Shown here: positions 33,237 to 42,200 of the stretch, in pieces
Layout of the letters: each line of letters begins with the position of its first letter
How positions within the stretch are numbered: the first letter of the stretch is position 1
Assembly: GCA_964590645.1 (NCBI GenBank)
Contig: CAZPYJ010000008.1
Coordinates: 1-64,000, forward strand
Direction: 5' to 3'
Origin: JAGNHN01 sp964590645
Lineage (GTDB): Bacteria > Bacteroidota > Bacteroidia > Bacteroidales > JAGNHN01
Length of the DNA: 64,000 nt
Notes under the pieces: model-generated
The model's database searches: none
Told to the model about the DNA's origin: nothing
What the model saw: only the letters and a program-made list of their open reading frames with translations
Position numbers and translations under genes: made by a program

Positions 33237-34175
33237 ATGAATGCCCAAAAGTCTGTTGGCAAGTATATTCTTTTGGTGACCCTGTCCTCCTGCCTGCTTT
33301 CCCTTCACGCCCAATTTGCTAGCCTCGAAGCCATCCCGCTTCCGCCGATGAAGCTGTCCGAAGCAGACGGAGAATGCTATCACCGTCGCCTTTATCGCGA
33401 AACCCTGTCCAACAGCTATGAAAATCCGGAGCTGATGGGAGAGGCTTTTCGCGAAATGCTCGTGGCAAAAAGAGCATTCAGGGTATTGGGATACCCTGAA
33501 GGGGAAGATATTGCAAGTTGCCAGAAAGTGGCATATCAGTTCTACCAGAACCTTCTGAATGCCCGCTCTTCCGCCGGGGAAATGAGGGAGGCTGAATCGT
33601 ACAGTGATATCGATCTCAGGAAACTGAAACCGGGAGGTTTTTCTGAGATTGTCTTCTACCCTTCCTGGTTCGGGGGTGGCATATTTATGTGGTACCACTA
33701 TGACGGCCATCGACTGCATCGCTTCAGCATTACCGTGGGGGGTGCCCTGATGCTGACCGAAATTATCTACGCTAAAGAGGTCCCTTTGATAGTCCCGGAT
33801 GAGGCGATGCTGGGCTTTCCGGTTTATCCGGGATCAAAGTTTCAAGCCCTGGAATCAGCATATTTCCCTCCTTCCGGGGATATGCTGCCCCTTTTTGAAA
33901 TTCTGTTTTTTACGGATGCCGGTGAAGCTGAAGTGCGGCAGTATATGGATTTGCAGATGGGGCCTTCTGATAACATCCTCGAGCGGCTGAGCCCGGGCGT
34001 ATATTTGAAAGCCCAAACCGGGCGCGACTTCACAGAATGGCCACGGATGTCGGTCTTGGCTCAACCCGAATCCTATGAAACCATCCGGGGAGAAAGCATT
34101 GTCCACCCCGCGCACACCCGCATTGTCTATACAATTTTCAGCCGTCCATTATACGATAAGCTCACCCGGAATTAG
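33237..34175 (+). CDS. Exported protein of unknown function
   Basis: I do not recognise this 312-residue protein. It has an N-terminal signal peptide (about residues 1-26, ending LSLHAQ), a helical first third with a YxxxxYRETL stretch, and a mixed second half rich in aromatic residues (VFYPSWFGGGIFMWYHYDG). It is the last gene of the three-gene exported run and ends 4 bases before a convergent gene. It may work with the helical protein encoded just upstream. Confidence 0.72.
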   Translation: MNAQKSVGKYILLVTLSSCLLSLHAQFASLEAIPLPPMKLSEADGECYHRRLYRETLSNSYENPELMGEAFREMLVAKRAFRVLGYPEGEDIASCQKVAYQFYQNLLNARSSAGEMREAESYSDIDLRKLKPGGFSEIVFYPSWFGGGIFMWYHYDGHRLHRFSITVGGALMLTEIIYAKEVPLIVPDEAMLGFPVYPGSKFQALESAYFPPSGDMLPLFEILFFTDAGEAEVRQYMDLQMGPSDNILERLSPGVYLKAQTGRDFTEWPRMSVLAQPESYETIRGESIVHPAHTRIVYTIFSRPLYDKLTRN

Positions 34176-34179
34176 GAAT

Positions 34180-34671
34180 TTACCAGAGGGCATCACCGTG
34201 GGCTACACCCCCTTTCCCTTGCCTGAGCAGGGAGCTTGTGCCCACCTCCAGGTCTTCAAAGAAGGCGTGGGCTTCTTTCAGCGTATGCGGATCCAGGCGG
34301 GCGCTGAACTGTATCTCCCCCATCTTCTGAAGCTGCTTCACCAGGGAAGGAATGTCTGCTTTTCCTTCTCCCCCGATCAACAACCAGAAGTCGAAGCGGC
34401 GTTCGGATGGAAAAAGGATAAAGTCCGCTCCCTTGTTCGCCAGCACAAAGTAATGCAAAGCATTGATGCGATCCAGGGCGGCAAAAAACGGCAGCTCAAG
34501 CCTGGCACCCCGGATAAAGCAATCCAGTGAACCCTGCTGGATAAAGGAAAGCCCGGTAATCCCGGACAGAAAATGGGCCAGACGGAAATCGGGCAGGGTT
34601 GTGGCAATGCCGAGCATTTGGTAAGGAATATGGGAACCGACTTCCAGTTTCAGGCGCTTGGGCATAGGCAT
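34180..34671 (-). CDS. IPExxxVDY-type small protein
   Basis: The 163-residue product resembles the Bacteroidota IPExxxVDY family. It begins KRLKLEVGSHIPYQMLGIAT, contains the strand pair LPDFRLAHFLSGITGL, and shows FVLANKGADFILFPSERRFD followed by FWLLIGGEG, where family members have a similar F/I-x-E segment before a DYFL-type strand. The function of the family is unknown. ATG34671 and ATG34665 are both possible. The call rests on pattern memory. Confidence 0.55.
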   Translation of the reverse strand: MPMPKRLKLEVGSHIPYQMLGIATTLPDFRLAHFLSGITGLSFIQQGSLDCFIRGARLELPFFAALDRINALHYFVLANKGADFILFPSERRFDFWLLIGGEGKADIPSLVKQLQKMGEIQFSARLDPHTLKEAHAFFEDLEVGTSSLLRQGKGGVAHGDALW

Positions 34672-34824
34672 TGGAATCTTGCAGGAATAAAGGTAGCACA
34701 TTCCCGGAAAGGAAGTGCTGCTTTATTTCAGGATACAGGAAAAGGTTCAGGACGGTGGGGGGGCGATTTTGTCCCCGACTTGAGTGCCCGGATGTTGGAC
34801 AGGCCTGACTTCCGGGATGGCATT

Positions 34825-36207
34825 CTACTCCCTGCCCTTTGCTGCTTTCACCTCCTGAAGGCTGGGCGGTGGATCGAGTTTTTGATAAAACTCAGGGGAT
34901 GGGCGACTGCGCAGGAAAGAATCCCAATAGGCGGCTTTCGACATACTGTCCCAGTGAATAGAACCGTAATAATACTGTGTGGTTTGAAAGATGTTATGGG
35001 CGATCAACAAAAGCATTACCAGCGTCAGGGAAATCCTTTTCCAAATCCTTCCTTTGAATATCCACTCCCAGAAAGCAGCCATAGGCAGGGCGAGGATGGC
35101 ATAAGACTCGATAAAGGCACGCAGGCCGAAGCTGCCGCCATACCACCACGACCACCAGGAAAGAACCACATAAATATTCCCCAGGGTGAAAAGCAGCACA
35201 GCCAGAAATGAAACCCTCAGTTTTCTCCACAGCAACGGAATGCCCAGGAGGGCAAACACCATCACAGGGGTATAAAGCAGCCAGCCTTTGCGATAACTGA
35301 ACAAGCCTTCCAGGATGGAAGGCGAATCAAAGAAGAAGCCTTCTTCGCCGTAGGAGTAGTACACCCAGCTACCGGTAGTATATTTCCAGTACAAAAACTG
35401 CGGTATCCATACCAGAAAACCCAGCACAGCCATCAGGCCCAAATGTGGCCACTTATTACGCCAAAGACGAAAGCGCTGCTTTAGTGAGCCAAAGGAATAA
35501 ATGCCCCAGAGGGCAAAGACCAGGACAATCAGGATATTTGTGGGACGGATCAGAGAAATCCACCCTGCCAGCAGTCCCAACAGTATGGCGATACCGAAAC
35601 GGGGCTTCTCATAATACATCACAGTGAACAGGAAGAAAGCGGAAAAGAGGGCAAAGCTGTATGAATGAGACATCGCCGCTTCGATGGTACTGTAGAAATA
35701 AAGATTGGTGCCCACCGTAACGGAAAGCACACTCAATGCAACTACCCGGGGGGAATACCAGCGGCGCAGGAGTAGGGTAAGCAAGATCATTCCCAATAAA
35801 AGGTAGGCCCCGGAACTCATTATCAGGAAGAAGCGATAGGGAACGGAATACCCGTCGGCTTCGTAACCCATCGGTTCGGCAAGCTGATGTGCCACCAGGA
35901 AAAAGGGTGCATAGGCGAAGGAAAGGCCCATACTCATTTTGTTGGTATACTTGCCGGTTTCGGTGGGGATGACCCAGATCAGGTTTCCGAACTTTTCCGG
36001 ATCCTCATCCTTGAAGTTCATTCCGATATCCTTATAGATGAATGCAGCAGGAAGGTAACAATAGTAATTCTTGACATCCCAGAAGATTACCCTCTCCTGG
36101 ATATGCCAGAATTTATGGTTGAAATCCACCCAGATCACACTGATGTATATGGCAGCAATGAAGAGCCACGGCAGTGCTTTGAAGCCTTGTTTCTGGCGAG
36201 TACTCAT
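34825..36207 (-). CDS. Polytopic membrane protein, GT-C glycosyltransferase-like
   Basis: The 460-residue product has about ten or more membrane segments (for example LPWLFIAAIYISVIWVDF, FFLIMSSGAYLLLGMILLTL, IAILLGLLAGWISLIRPTNI). An early acidic loop (ERVIFWDVKNYYCYLPAAF) fits the first periplasmic loop of GT-C enzymes of the ArnT/PMT kind. The RPTN motif in a mid-protein segment is also common in such proteins. Substrate unknown. It starts 9 bases after the penicillin-binding protein gene and ends the cluster, which supports an envelope role. Confidence 0.7.
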   Translation of the reverse strand: MSTRQKQGFKALPWLFIAAIYISVIWVDFNHKFWHIQERVIFWDVKNYYCYLPAAFIYKDIGMNFKDEDPEKFGNLIWVIPTETGKYTNKMSMGLSFAYAPFFLVAHQLAEPMGYEADGYSVPYRFFLIMSSGAYLLLGMILLTLLLRRWYSPRVVALSVLSVTVGTNLYFYSTIEAAMSHSYSFALFSAFFLFTVMYYEKPRFGIAILLGLLAGWISLIRPTNILIVLVFALWGIYSFGSLKQRFRLWRNKWPHLGLMAVLGFLVWIPQFLYWKYTTGSWVYYSYGEEGFFFDSPSILEGLFSYRKGWLLYTPVMVFALLGIPLLWRKLRVSFLAVLLFTLGNIYVVLSWWSWWYGGSFGLRAFIESYAILALPMAAFWEWIFKGRIWKRISLTLVMLLLIAHNIFQTTQYYYGSIHWDSMSKAAYWDSFLRSRPSPEFYQKLDPPPSLQEVKAAKGRE

Positions 36208-36216
36208 CGGCGAGGG

Positions 36217-38472
36217 TTAAAACAGTTGATATCCGGCATCCGGTCGGAATTCAGGGGCGGGGGCAATGTGCTCGCAATCCAGGTCGACCTTGAATCCGGA
36301 GGCAGGTTTTTCAAAATCTCCGCTTGCGATATTCAGCTCCGGATCAGCCAGTACTTTTTTCATAAAGAGTGCCCAAATCGGCAGGGCCATATTGGCTCCC
36401 TGGCCCAGGGTAATCGAGCGGAAGTGGACACTGCGGTCTTCAGCTCCAACCCATACTCCTGCGGCCAGTTCGGGGGTGAGTCCGATAAACCATCCGTCGC
36501 TGTGATTCTGGGTGGTCCCGGTTTTTCCGGCAATAGGATTATGGAGGCCATATTTGTAGCGAAGACGAATGCCGGTGCCTTCTTTCACCACGCCTTTCAT
36601 TAGTTCCACCATCAGGTAGGCTGTTTCTTCGCTGATGGCTTCACGGTGCTCGGGGATAAACTGCTCGATTACATTGCCGTGCATATCTTCTATCCGGGTA
36701 ATAAATGAGGGTTTGATGTACCGTCCTTTATTGGCAAAGGTGTTGAAAGCGCCCAACATCTCGTAAAGTGAGATATCCGGTGTGCCCAGACAGATGCTGG
36801 GTACAGGATCCATATCAGCGGTCACCCCCATCTTGCGGGCCAGCTGGATCACGGTTTCAGGACAGTATCTCTTGATCAGGTATGCAGAGATCCAGTTCAC
36901 TGAATTGGCCAGTGCCCAGCGCAGGGTCACCATTTCTCCTTCCCTGGCATCGGAAGAGTTCTGGGGCTCCCACACATCGCCGTTGGGAAGATCCACGCGC
37001 ACCTGCACATTGGGGATTTTAGAACAGGGGGTATATTCGCCCTCCTGCATTGCCAGTGTATAGAGAAAGGGCTTGAATGTAGATCCCACCTGGCGCCGGG
37101 CCTGGGTGACGTGGTCGTACTGGAAGTAGCGGTAATCTATCCCGCCCACATAAGCTTTGATGTAACCTGTGCCAGGCTCTACGGCCATCATACCGCTCTG
37201 AAGAAAGTACTTGTAATAGAGGATAGAATCCATCGGACTCAAAACGGTATCTCTTATCCCATTCCAGGTAAATACCCGCATTTCCGTGGGCGTATTAAAC
37301 AGTATCTGGATGGAATCTTCCTCCATTCCATTGCTTTTCAAAGCTTTATAACGTGGCGATCGCAGCACGGCACGGCGCATAATCAGGTCTATTTCCTCCT
37401 GGGTCACGTGGTGGTCGAAAGGTGCATTCTTTCTCCCCTGCCAATGCTTGAAGAAAGCCGGTTGCAGATCCTTGCCCAGATGTTCCTGCATCGCCTCTTC
37501 GGCATATTGCTGCATTCTGGAATCGAGGGTGGTAAATATCTTCAGGCCGTCGGTATAAAGATTATAATTGGTGCCATCAGGTTTGATATTATTGGCACAC
37601 CAGTCGTTGAGGAACATCCGGAGGTATTCCCTGAAATACGTTGCCAGTCCTGAGCGGTGATCCTGGATCTGGTAGGATGACATATCCACTGGAAGCTGTG
37701 AAACCGAGTCATAGACATCCTGTCCTATAAATCCGTATTTGAGCATCTGTCCCAGGACCACGTCTCTGCGGTTCCCGGCCCGTTCGGTATTCCGCACCGG
37801 GCTGTAAAAGGAGGGTGCCTTCAGGATACCCACCAGCAGGGCAGATTCCTGAAGGTTGAGGGAGTCGGGCTCTTTGGCAAAGAAGGTCAGGGCCGCCGAT
37901 TTGATTCCATAAGCCTGACTGCCGAAGGGAACGGTATTGAAGTACATCGCGATGATCTCTTCTTTGGCATAATTCCGTTCGAGGCGTATGGCCGTAACCC
38001 ACTCCTTAAACTTGGTCAGCACCAGATTGAAAAAACTTCTGTTTGACCCCCTGGGAAAAAGGTTCTTGGCAAGTTGTTGGGAGACGGTAGATCCTCCCCC
38101 TTTGTTGTTTCCGGTGATCACCCCGAACATAACCCGGAAGATGGCCCGGGCATCCACTCCCGAATGCCGGTGAAAGCGCACGTCTTCAGTAGAAATCAGC
38201 GCATCTACCAGATAGGGGGAAAGATCGTGATAAGCTACATTAGAGCGGTTTTCCACGTAATACTTTCCCAGCACTGCTCCATCGGCAGCGTAGATCTCTG
38301 AGGCCAGATTGCTTTTCGGATTTTCCAGTTCCTCGAAGGATGGCATAAAACCCAGCCAACCCCAGGAGATAAAGGCAAACAACATCACCACCAGCAGGGC
38401 CAGAATCATATAGGCTCCCCAGAACCACCGCAGGTATTTGCCCCCTTCAGGCCTGACTTTTCTTTTGGGCAT
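36217..38472 (-). CDS. Penicillin-binding protein 1A (class A)
   Basis: The 751-residue bifunctional enzyme polymerises and cross-links peptidoglycan. After a basic N-terminus and one membrane anchor (about 20-42) it has the GT51 domain, with TEDVRFHRHSGVDARAIFRV and GGGSTVSQQLAKNLFPRGS. The transpeptidase domain has the SxxK motif in RQVGSTFKPF, SVN in ALANSVNWISAYL and KTGT in IAGKTGTTQNHSDGW. ATG38472 is chosen; upstream in-frame sequence is unlike any PBP N-terminus. It lies 46 bases behind gldH. Confidence 0.96.
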   Translation of the reverse strand: MPKRKVRPEGGKYLRWFWGAYMILALLVVMLFAFISWGWLGFMPSFEELENPKSNLASEIYAADGAVLGKYYVENRSNVAYHDLSPYLVDALISTEDVRFHRHSGVDARAIFRVMFGVITGNNKGGGSTVSQQLAKNLFPRGSNRSFFNLVLTKFKEWVTAIRLERNYAKEEIIAMYFNTVPFGSQAYGIKSAALTFFAKEPDSLNLQESALLVGILKAPSFYSPVRNTERAGNRRDVVLGQMLKYGFIGQDVYDSVSQLPVDMSSYQIQDHRSGLATYFREYLRMFLNDWCANNIKPDGTNYNLYTDGLKIFTTLDSRMQQYAEEAMQEHLGKDLQPAFFKHWQGRKNAPFDHHVTQEEIDLIMRRAVLRSPRYKALKSNGMEEDSIQILFNTPTEMRVFTWNGIRDTVLSPMDSILYYKYFLQSGMMAVEPGTGYIKAYVGGIDYRYFQYDHVTQARRQVGSTFKPFLYTLAMQEGEYTPCSKIPNVQVRVDLPNGDVWEPQNSSDAREGEMVTLRWALANSVNWISAYLIKRYCPETVIQLARKMGVTADMDPVPSICLGTPDISLYEMLGAFNTFANKGRYIKPSFITRIEDMHGNVIEQFIPEHREAISEETAYLMVELMKGVVKEGTGIRLRYKYGLHNPIAGKTGTTQNHSDGWFIGLTPELAAGVWVGAEDRSVHFRSITLGQGANMALPIWALFMKKVLADPELNIASGDFEKPASGFKVDLDCEHIAPAPEFRPDAGYQLF

Positions 38473-38518
38473 AGCACTATTGTTTTCGATCCGGGCCAAA
38501 CGACCCGGTGAGCAATTA

Positions 38519-38992
38519 TTATGTTCCGTTTTCGCTCTTCCTGATCCTGATTCCCAGATCACGCAGCCCGTTGAGGGTATCGGTGCGCATCGCCTGTACA
38601 AAACGGAAGCGGTATTGGCCGACATCGGGGAACACGATATTCTTTCTGATCAGGATATCATTGTATTTATACCCGCCAAATCCTTTCCCCAGCCACCTTC
38701 CATCCGGCGCAGCCAGGATGAATTCGAGGGTATCCCGATGACTGGCTCCGGACGGGAAGCGGGAGTCTGCAAAAAGGTAGAGGTTTTGAAAAGGGTAAGC
38801 TGTGCTGTGTCGCAAATGGATAAAGAAATCATAGGACTTCAGGGTATCGTCGATACGGAAATCAAATGATACCCATTCACCGGACTCCCAGGTGTCGCCC
38901 GAAAAGCGATGCATCTGGTTTACCTGCGAAGGTTGGGTGCAGGCCGACAGCAGCAGGAGTGTCAGAATCAGGATATGTGATGGTTTAATCAT
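38519..38992 (-). CDS. gldH: Gliding motility lipoprotein GldH
   Basis: The 157-residue product has a lipoprotein signal peptide with a lipobox (LTLLLLSAC, cysteine near residue 18). The body resembles GldH, with GEWVSFDFRIDDTLKSYDFF and RHSTAYPFQNLYLF, and FPDVGQYRFRFVQAMRTDTL near the end. GldH belongs to the group of Gld proteins tied to gliding and type IX secretion in Bacteroidota. Its start overlaps the ricT end by 8 bases, and the ricT-gldH-PBP order matches what is seen in other members of the phylum. Confidence 0.88.
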   Translation of the reverse strand: MIKPSHILILTLLLLSACTQPSQVNQMHRFSGDTWESGEWVSFDFRIDDTLKSYDFFIHLRHSTAYPFQNLYLFADSRFPSGASHRDTLEFILAAPDGRWLGKGFGGYKYNDILIRKNIVFPDVGQYRFRFVQAMRTDTLNGLRDLGIRIRKSENGT

Positions 38993-40103
38993 CAAAGCGG
39001 GTAAGATCACCTTCTTCCAGAATATGGTTTATCTCTGATTTCTTTTCCTGACGGAAAGCATAGTCTTCCATTTTCTCGGGTGATTTCTTTTGCTTGTTCA
39101 TTTCGATCACCTCCTTCACTTTATCCACGGGCAGAGCCATCAGGTTGGATTCGTCATCCACATAAGCGTACCACATCAGTTGCTTGAAAATGTCGGCTTT
39201 CTGGAAACGCGCAGGTCCTTTTTTAAAATGCAGGATGATATTGTTGTCGGGCATCCGGCGGTAGGCATCCTTGTACACATCCAGTTCATAGTTCAGGCAG
39301 CATTTAAGTTTGCCGCATTGTCCGGCCAGTTTCTGAGGGTTGGGGGAGAGTTGCTGCACGCGTGCACTGTGGGTGGTGACCGTGCAGAAGTCGGAGAGCC
39401 AGGTAGAGCAACAGAGTTCGCGCCCGCAGGAACCTATCCCGCCCAGGCGGCTGGCTTCCTGTCGGACGCCTATTTGCCGCATTTCGATACGCACCCGGAA
39501 TTCATCGGCCAGGAGTTTGATGAGCTGGCGAAAGTCAACCCTTTCATCAGCGGTGTAGTAGAAAATAGCCTTGGTATTGTCGCCCTGGAACTCCACATCG
39601 TTGATCTTCATATCCAGATTGAGTTCTCTGGCAATGGCGCGGGTTCGAAGCTTGGCATATTCTTCCCTGCCGAGGGCCTGGTTCCACTTTTCGATATCGG
39701 TATTTCGGGCGCGGCGGTATACTTTTTTCACTGCATCGCTGTCGGGACCGATTTTTTTGCGTTTCATCTGCAACAGCACCAGGGATCCGGTAAGGCTGAC
39801 AATTCCAATGTCGTGACCAGGTGAGGCTTCTACTGCTACAATATCTCCTGCTCTGTATTCGTGGGTTTCGGGGATCAGATAATACTCCTTCCGGCTATTC
39901 TTAAACCTTACTTCCAGATAGGCATCCTGCCGGCTGTTGTGTGGCAATGGGACATCCTGAAGCCAATCGTGTACACTGAGTTTTGCACATTGCTGGTCGC
40001 AGTGGAAGAGGCCTTCTTCTATTTCAGCCGGTCCCCGGCAGCAACCCCGGCTCAGCATAGGGTCTTCTGCATAGGAAGTATTTGAGGGTATAGGGTTCTC
40101 CAT
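38985..40103 (-). CDS. ricT: RicT/PSP1 domain protein
   Basis: The 372-residue product carries the PSP1 domain in its centre: ILQMKRKK-like strand, KLRTRAIARELNLDMKINDV, VEFQGDNTKAIFYYTADERV and VDFRQLIKLLADEFRVRIEM, with the cysteine-rich GGIGSCGRELCCSTWL and GQCGKLKCCLNYE. In Bacillus the Ric (Y) complex binds Fe-S clusters through RicT and helps mRNA maturation. The N-terminus holds extra cysteines (SRGCCRGP, FHCDQQCA). It starts 40 bases behind holB. Confidence 0.92.
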   Translation of the reverse strand: MENPIPSNTSYAEDPMLSRGCCRGPAEIEEGLFHCDQQCAKLSVHDWLQDVPLPHNSRQDAYLEVRFKNSRKEYYLIPETHEYRAGDIVAVEASPGHDIGIVSLTGSLVLLQMKRKKIGPDSDAVKKVYRRARNTDIEKWNQALGREEYAKLRTRAIARELNLDMKINDVEFQGDNTKAIFYYTADERVDFRQLIKLLADEFRVRIEMRQIGVRQEASRLGGIGSCGRELCCSTWLSDFCTVTTHSARVQQLSPNPQKLAGQCGKLKCCLNYELDVYKDAYRRMPDNNIILHFKKGPARFQKADIFKQLMWYAYVDDESNLMALPVDKVKEVIEMNKQKKSPEKMEDYAFRQEKKSEINHILEEGDLTRFDD

Positions 40104-40143
40104 AATATTGTTTCCAATACAAAATTAACAAAAAGCAATTCGT

Positions 40144-41301
40144 TCAGGCCGCTTTCATCCGCAGCAAGTCGCTGAATTGCAGTGATAGCCAGCTCATCAT
40201 TATCCCTGCATTCGCATTTCTTTCAATGTGTTGAATGCCATTTTCCAGGCCTTGTACAAATTCCGGGGCATTTTCGCGATGAATATAGGGGGAGAAGTTA
40301 CGAATAAAGTCCAGCTCCTCTGCTGAGAGCCGGCTCAGGCTCTCTCCCCTGATATCATAGAGCAGGGCTTCTCTGAGCAATCCCAGGGCATAGCTGAGGA
40401 AATGCTTTTGGCCTTCCCGGCCTTCTGAAGCAAATTCCCTGACCCATCCCTGGATTTCAGCCACATTTTTTTTGAAGCACAGGCGCATCCAGGTCCGGAA
40501 TTGCTCAAAAAGCAGATGGTCAGGCCGTTCATCTTCCATCAGGCGCATCGCCTCACGAAAATTACCCTGCGCCCTTCTTACGATCTCGGGCACCAGGCTT
40601 TTCTTTTCGCCCGCAAGGCTTATCAGGGCATCCTGCAGGGCGGGATCAGAGATAGCCGGTACCTTGATCCCCTGAGTGCGGGAGAGTATAGTCGGAATGA
40701 TCTGGGCAGGGTTCTCCGTAACCAGGATAAAGAGGGTCTGATCGGGGGGTTCCTCCAGCACCTTCAGTATTTTCGGGGCGGCAGCGTGAAAGAGCTTTTC
40801 CACCATCCAGATAATCATTACTTTATATCCTCCCTGATAAGACTTGTAGGAGAGGGTCTTCAGTATCTCTGAACAGTCCTCCGCATTGATCAGCCCTTGT
40901 TTGCGGTCGATCCCAATCTCATTGTACCAGTCGGTGAGGTTGCCATAACCCTGGTGCTTCACAACAAAGTTGCGCCATTGATCATAGAAAAGGCGGCTCA
41001 CGGGGTTTTTGCTCACTTTGGGTGTGGTGGCAACAGGAAAGATAAAGTGCAGGTCGGGATGAGCCAGTTTGCTAAATTGGAGGCAGGACGGACATTTTCC
41101 ACAGGAGTCCGGGGCAGCTTTGCCTGCCACATTTTCTTTTCCCGTGCAAAGCACGTAGCGGGCATAAGCGAGGGCCAGGGCCAGGGTACCGGCTCCTTCA
41201 GGGCCAAAAAAGCGTTGGGCGTGAGGGATACGGCCGCTTGCAACGGCTTGTATCAGCCTCTTCTTTAAATCATTATGGCCTATGACGTGGGCAAACTGCA
41301 T
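40144..41301 (-). CDS. holB: DNA polymerase III delta' subunit
   Basis: The 385-residue clamp-loader subunit begins MQFAHVIGHNDLKKRLIQAV and has the AAA+ layout: HAQRFFGPEGAGTLALALAY in the P-loop place, a zinc-like cluster with KCPSCLQFSKLAHPDLHF, and IIWMVEKLFHAAAPKILKVL with EEPPDQTLFILVTE in the sensor region. As is usual for delta', the P-loop is degenerate (GPEGAGTLAL, no GKT/S). ATG41301 is chosen; the frame upstream would run through the terminator behind the succinate dehydrogenase genes. Confidence 0.93.
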   Translation of the reverse strand: MQFAHVIGHNDLKKRLIQAVASGRIPHAQRFFGPEGAGTLALALAYARYVLCTGKENVAGKAAPDSCGKCPSCLQFSKLAHPDLHFIFPVATTPKVSKNPVSRLFYDQWRNFVVKHQGYGNLTDWYNEIGIDRKQGLINAEDCSEILKTLSYKSYQGGYKVMIIWMVEKLFHAAAPKILKVLEEPPDQTLFILVTENPAQIIPTILSRTQGIKVPAISDPALQDALISLAGEKKSLVPEIVRRAQGNFREAMRLMEDERPDHLLFEQFRTWMRLCFKKNVAEIQGWVREFASEGREGQKHFLSYALGLLREALLYDIRGESLSRLSAEELDFIRNFSPYIHRENAPEFVQGLENGIQHIERNANAGIMMSWLSLQFSDLLRMKAA

Positions 41302-41354
41302 TGTTTCTGTTTCAGATTCCAAATGTACTACAATCCTGCGGCAGGCATAATAAT

Positions 41355-41384
41355 AAGGGCAGGGCATACACAATGCCTGCCCTT
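41355..41384 (-). terminator. Hairpin behind the succinate dehydrogenase operon
   Basis: AAGGGCAG-GCAT and ATGC-CTGCCCTT pair over 12 bases with one bulged G and a five-base loop. It lies 22 bases after the sdhB stop in the minus direction, followed by an AT-rich tail (ATTATTAT). It separates sdhCAB from holB. Confidence 0.6.
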
Positions 41385-41406
41385 GGAGCTGGGTTTGAGA
41401 TCAGGA

Positions 41407-42159
41407 TCAGGCCTTTTCCGCGGTCAGTTTTGCCACAATAAATTCCCGGTTCATTCTGGCGATATGCTCCACCGAGATGCTCTTTGGGCACTCCGCTTCA
41501 CAGGCGTAGGTATTGGTGCAGTTGCCAAATCCGAGCTCATCCATTTTTGCCACCATCTTCTGCACCCTTTCTTTGGCTTCCACCTTTCCCTGGGGCAGCA
41601 GGGCAAACTGGGAGACTTTGGCAGAAACAAAGAGCATCGCCGAGGCATTTTTGCAGGCTGCCACGCAGGCCCCGCAACCTATGCAGGCTGCGGCATCGAA
41701 GGCTTTGTCGGCATCCCTTTTGGGAATAGGGATGGCATTGGCATCCACGGCATTTCCGGTGTTTGCACTGATGTATCCGCCGGTCTGTATCAGCTGGTCG
41801 AAAGCACTGCGGTCTACAATCAGGTCGCGTACCACCGGAAAAGGCCTGGCCCTGAAGGGCTCGATGACAATGGTATCTCCATCGCGGAACTTACGCATAA
41901 ACAGCTGGCAGGTGCATATACGGTCATCCGGACCGTGAGGTCGCCCGTTGATATATAAACTGCAGGTACCACAGATGCCTTCCCGGCAGTCGTGGTCAAA
42001 CGCCACAGGATCTTCTCCTTTGGCGATCAGTGATTCATTGAGCACATCCAGCATTTCAAGAAAAGAAGTGCCCGCGGTAATATCCGTGATTGTATAGGTC
42101 ACAAAGCGGCCTTTCTCTTCTGCAGTGCGTTGCCGCCATATTTTGAGAGTGAAATTCAT
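41407..42159 (-). CDS. sdhB: Succinate dehydrogenase/fumarate reductase iron-sulfur subunit
   Basis: The 250-residue subunit carries three Fe-S clusters. The [2Fe-2S] ligands lie in CREGICGTCSLYINGRPHG. The C-terminal ferredoxin part has AACIGCGACVAACKNAS and CTNTYACEAECPKSISVEHI. It passes electrons between the flavoprotein and the cytochrome. It is last in an operon read cytochrome b-flavoprotein-iron-sulfur, 41 bases behind the flavoprotein gene. Confidence 0.96.
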   Translation of the reverse strand: MNFTLKIWRQRTAEEKGRFVTYTITDITAGTSFLEMLDVLNESLIAKGEDPVAFDHDCREGICGTCSLYINGRPHGPDDRICTCQLFMRKFRDGDTIVIEPFRARPFPVVRDLIVDRSAFDQLIQTGGYISANTGNAVDANAIPIPKRDADKAFDAAACIGCGACVAACKNASAMLFVSAKVSQFALLPQGKVEAKERVQKMVAKMDELGFGNCTNTYACEAECPKSISVEHIARMNREFIVAKLTAEKA

Positions 42160-42200
42160 ATCCGAAACATTTGGTGTCCGATCCCGGGGGATCGAAAGGT

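Noticed and set aside
38473..38625. N-terminal extension of the class A penicillin-binding protein
   Set aside because: The extra 51 residues are unlike a cytoplasmic PBP tail and overlap gldH; MPKRKVRPEGGKYLRW at 38472 is a typical start.
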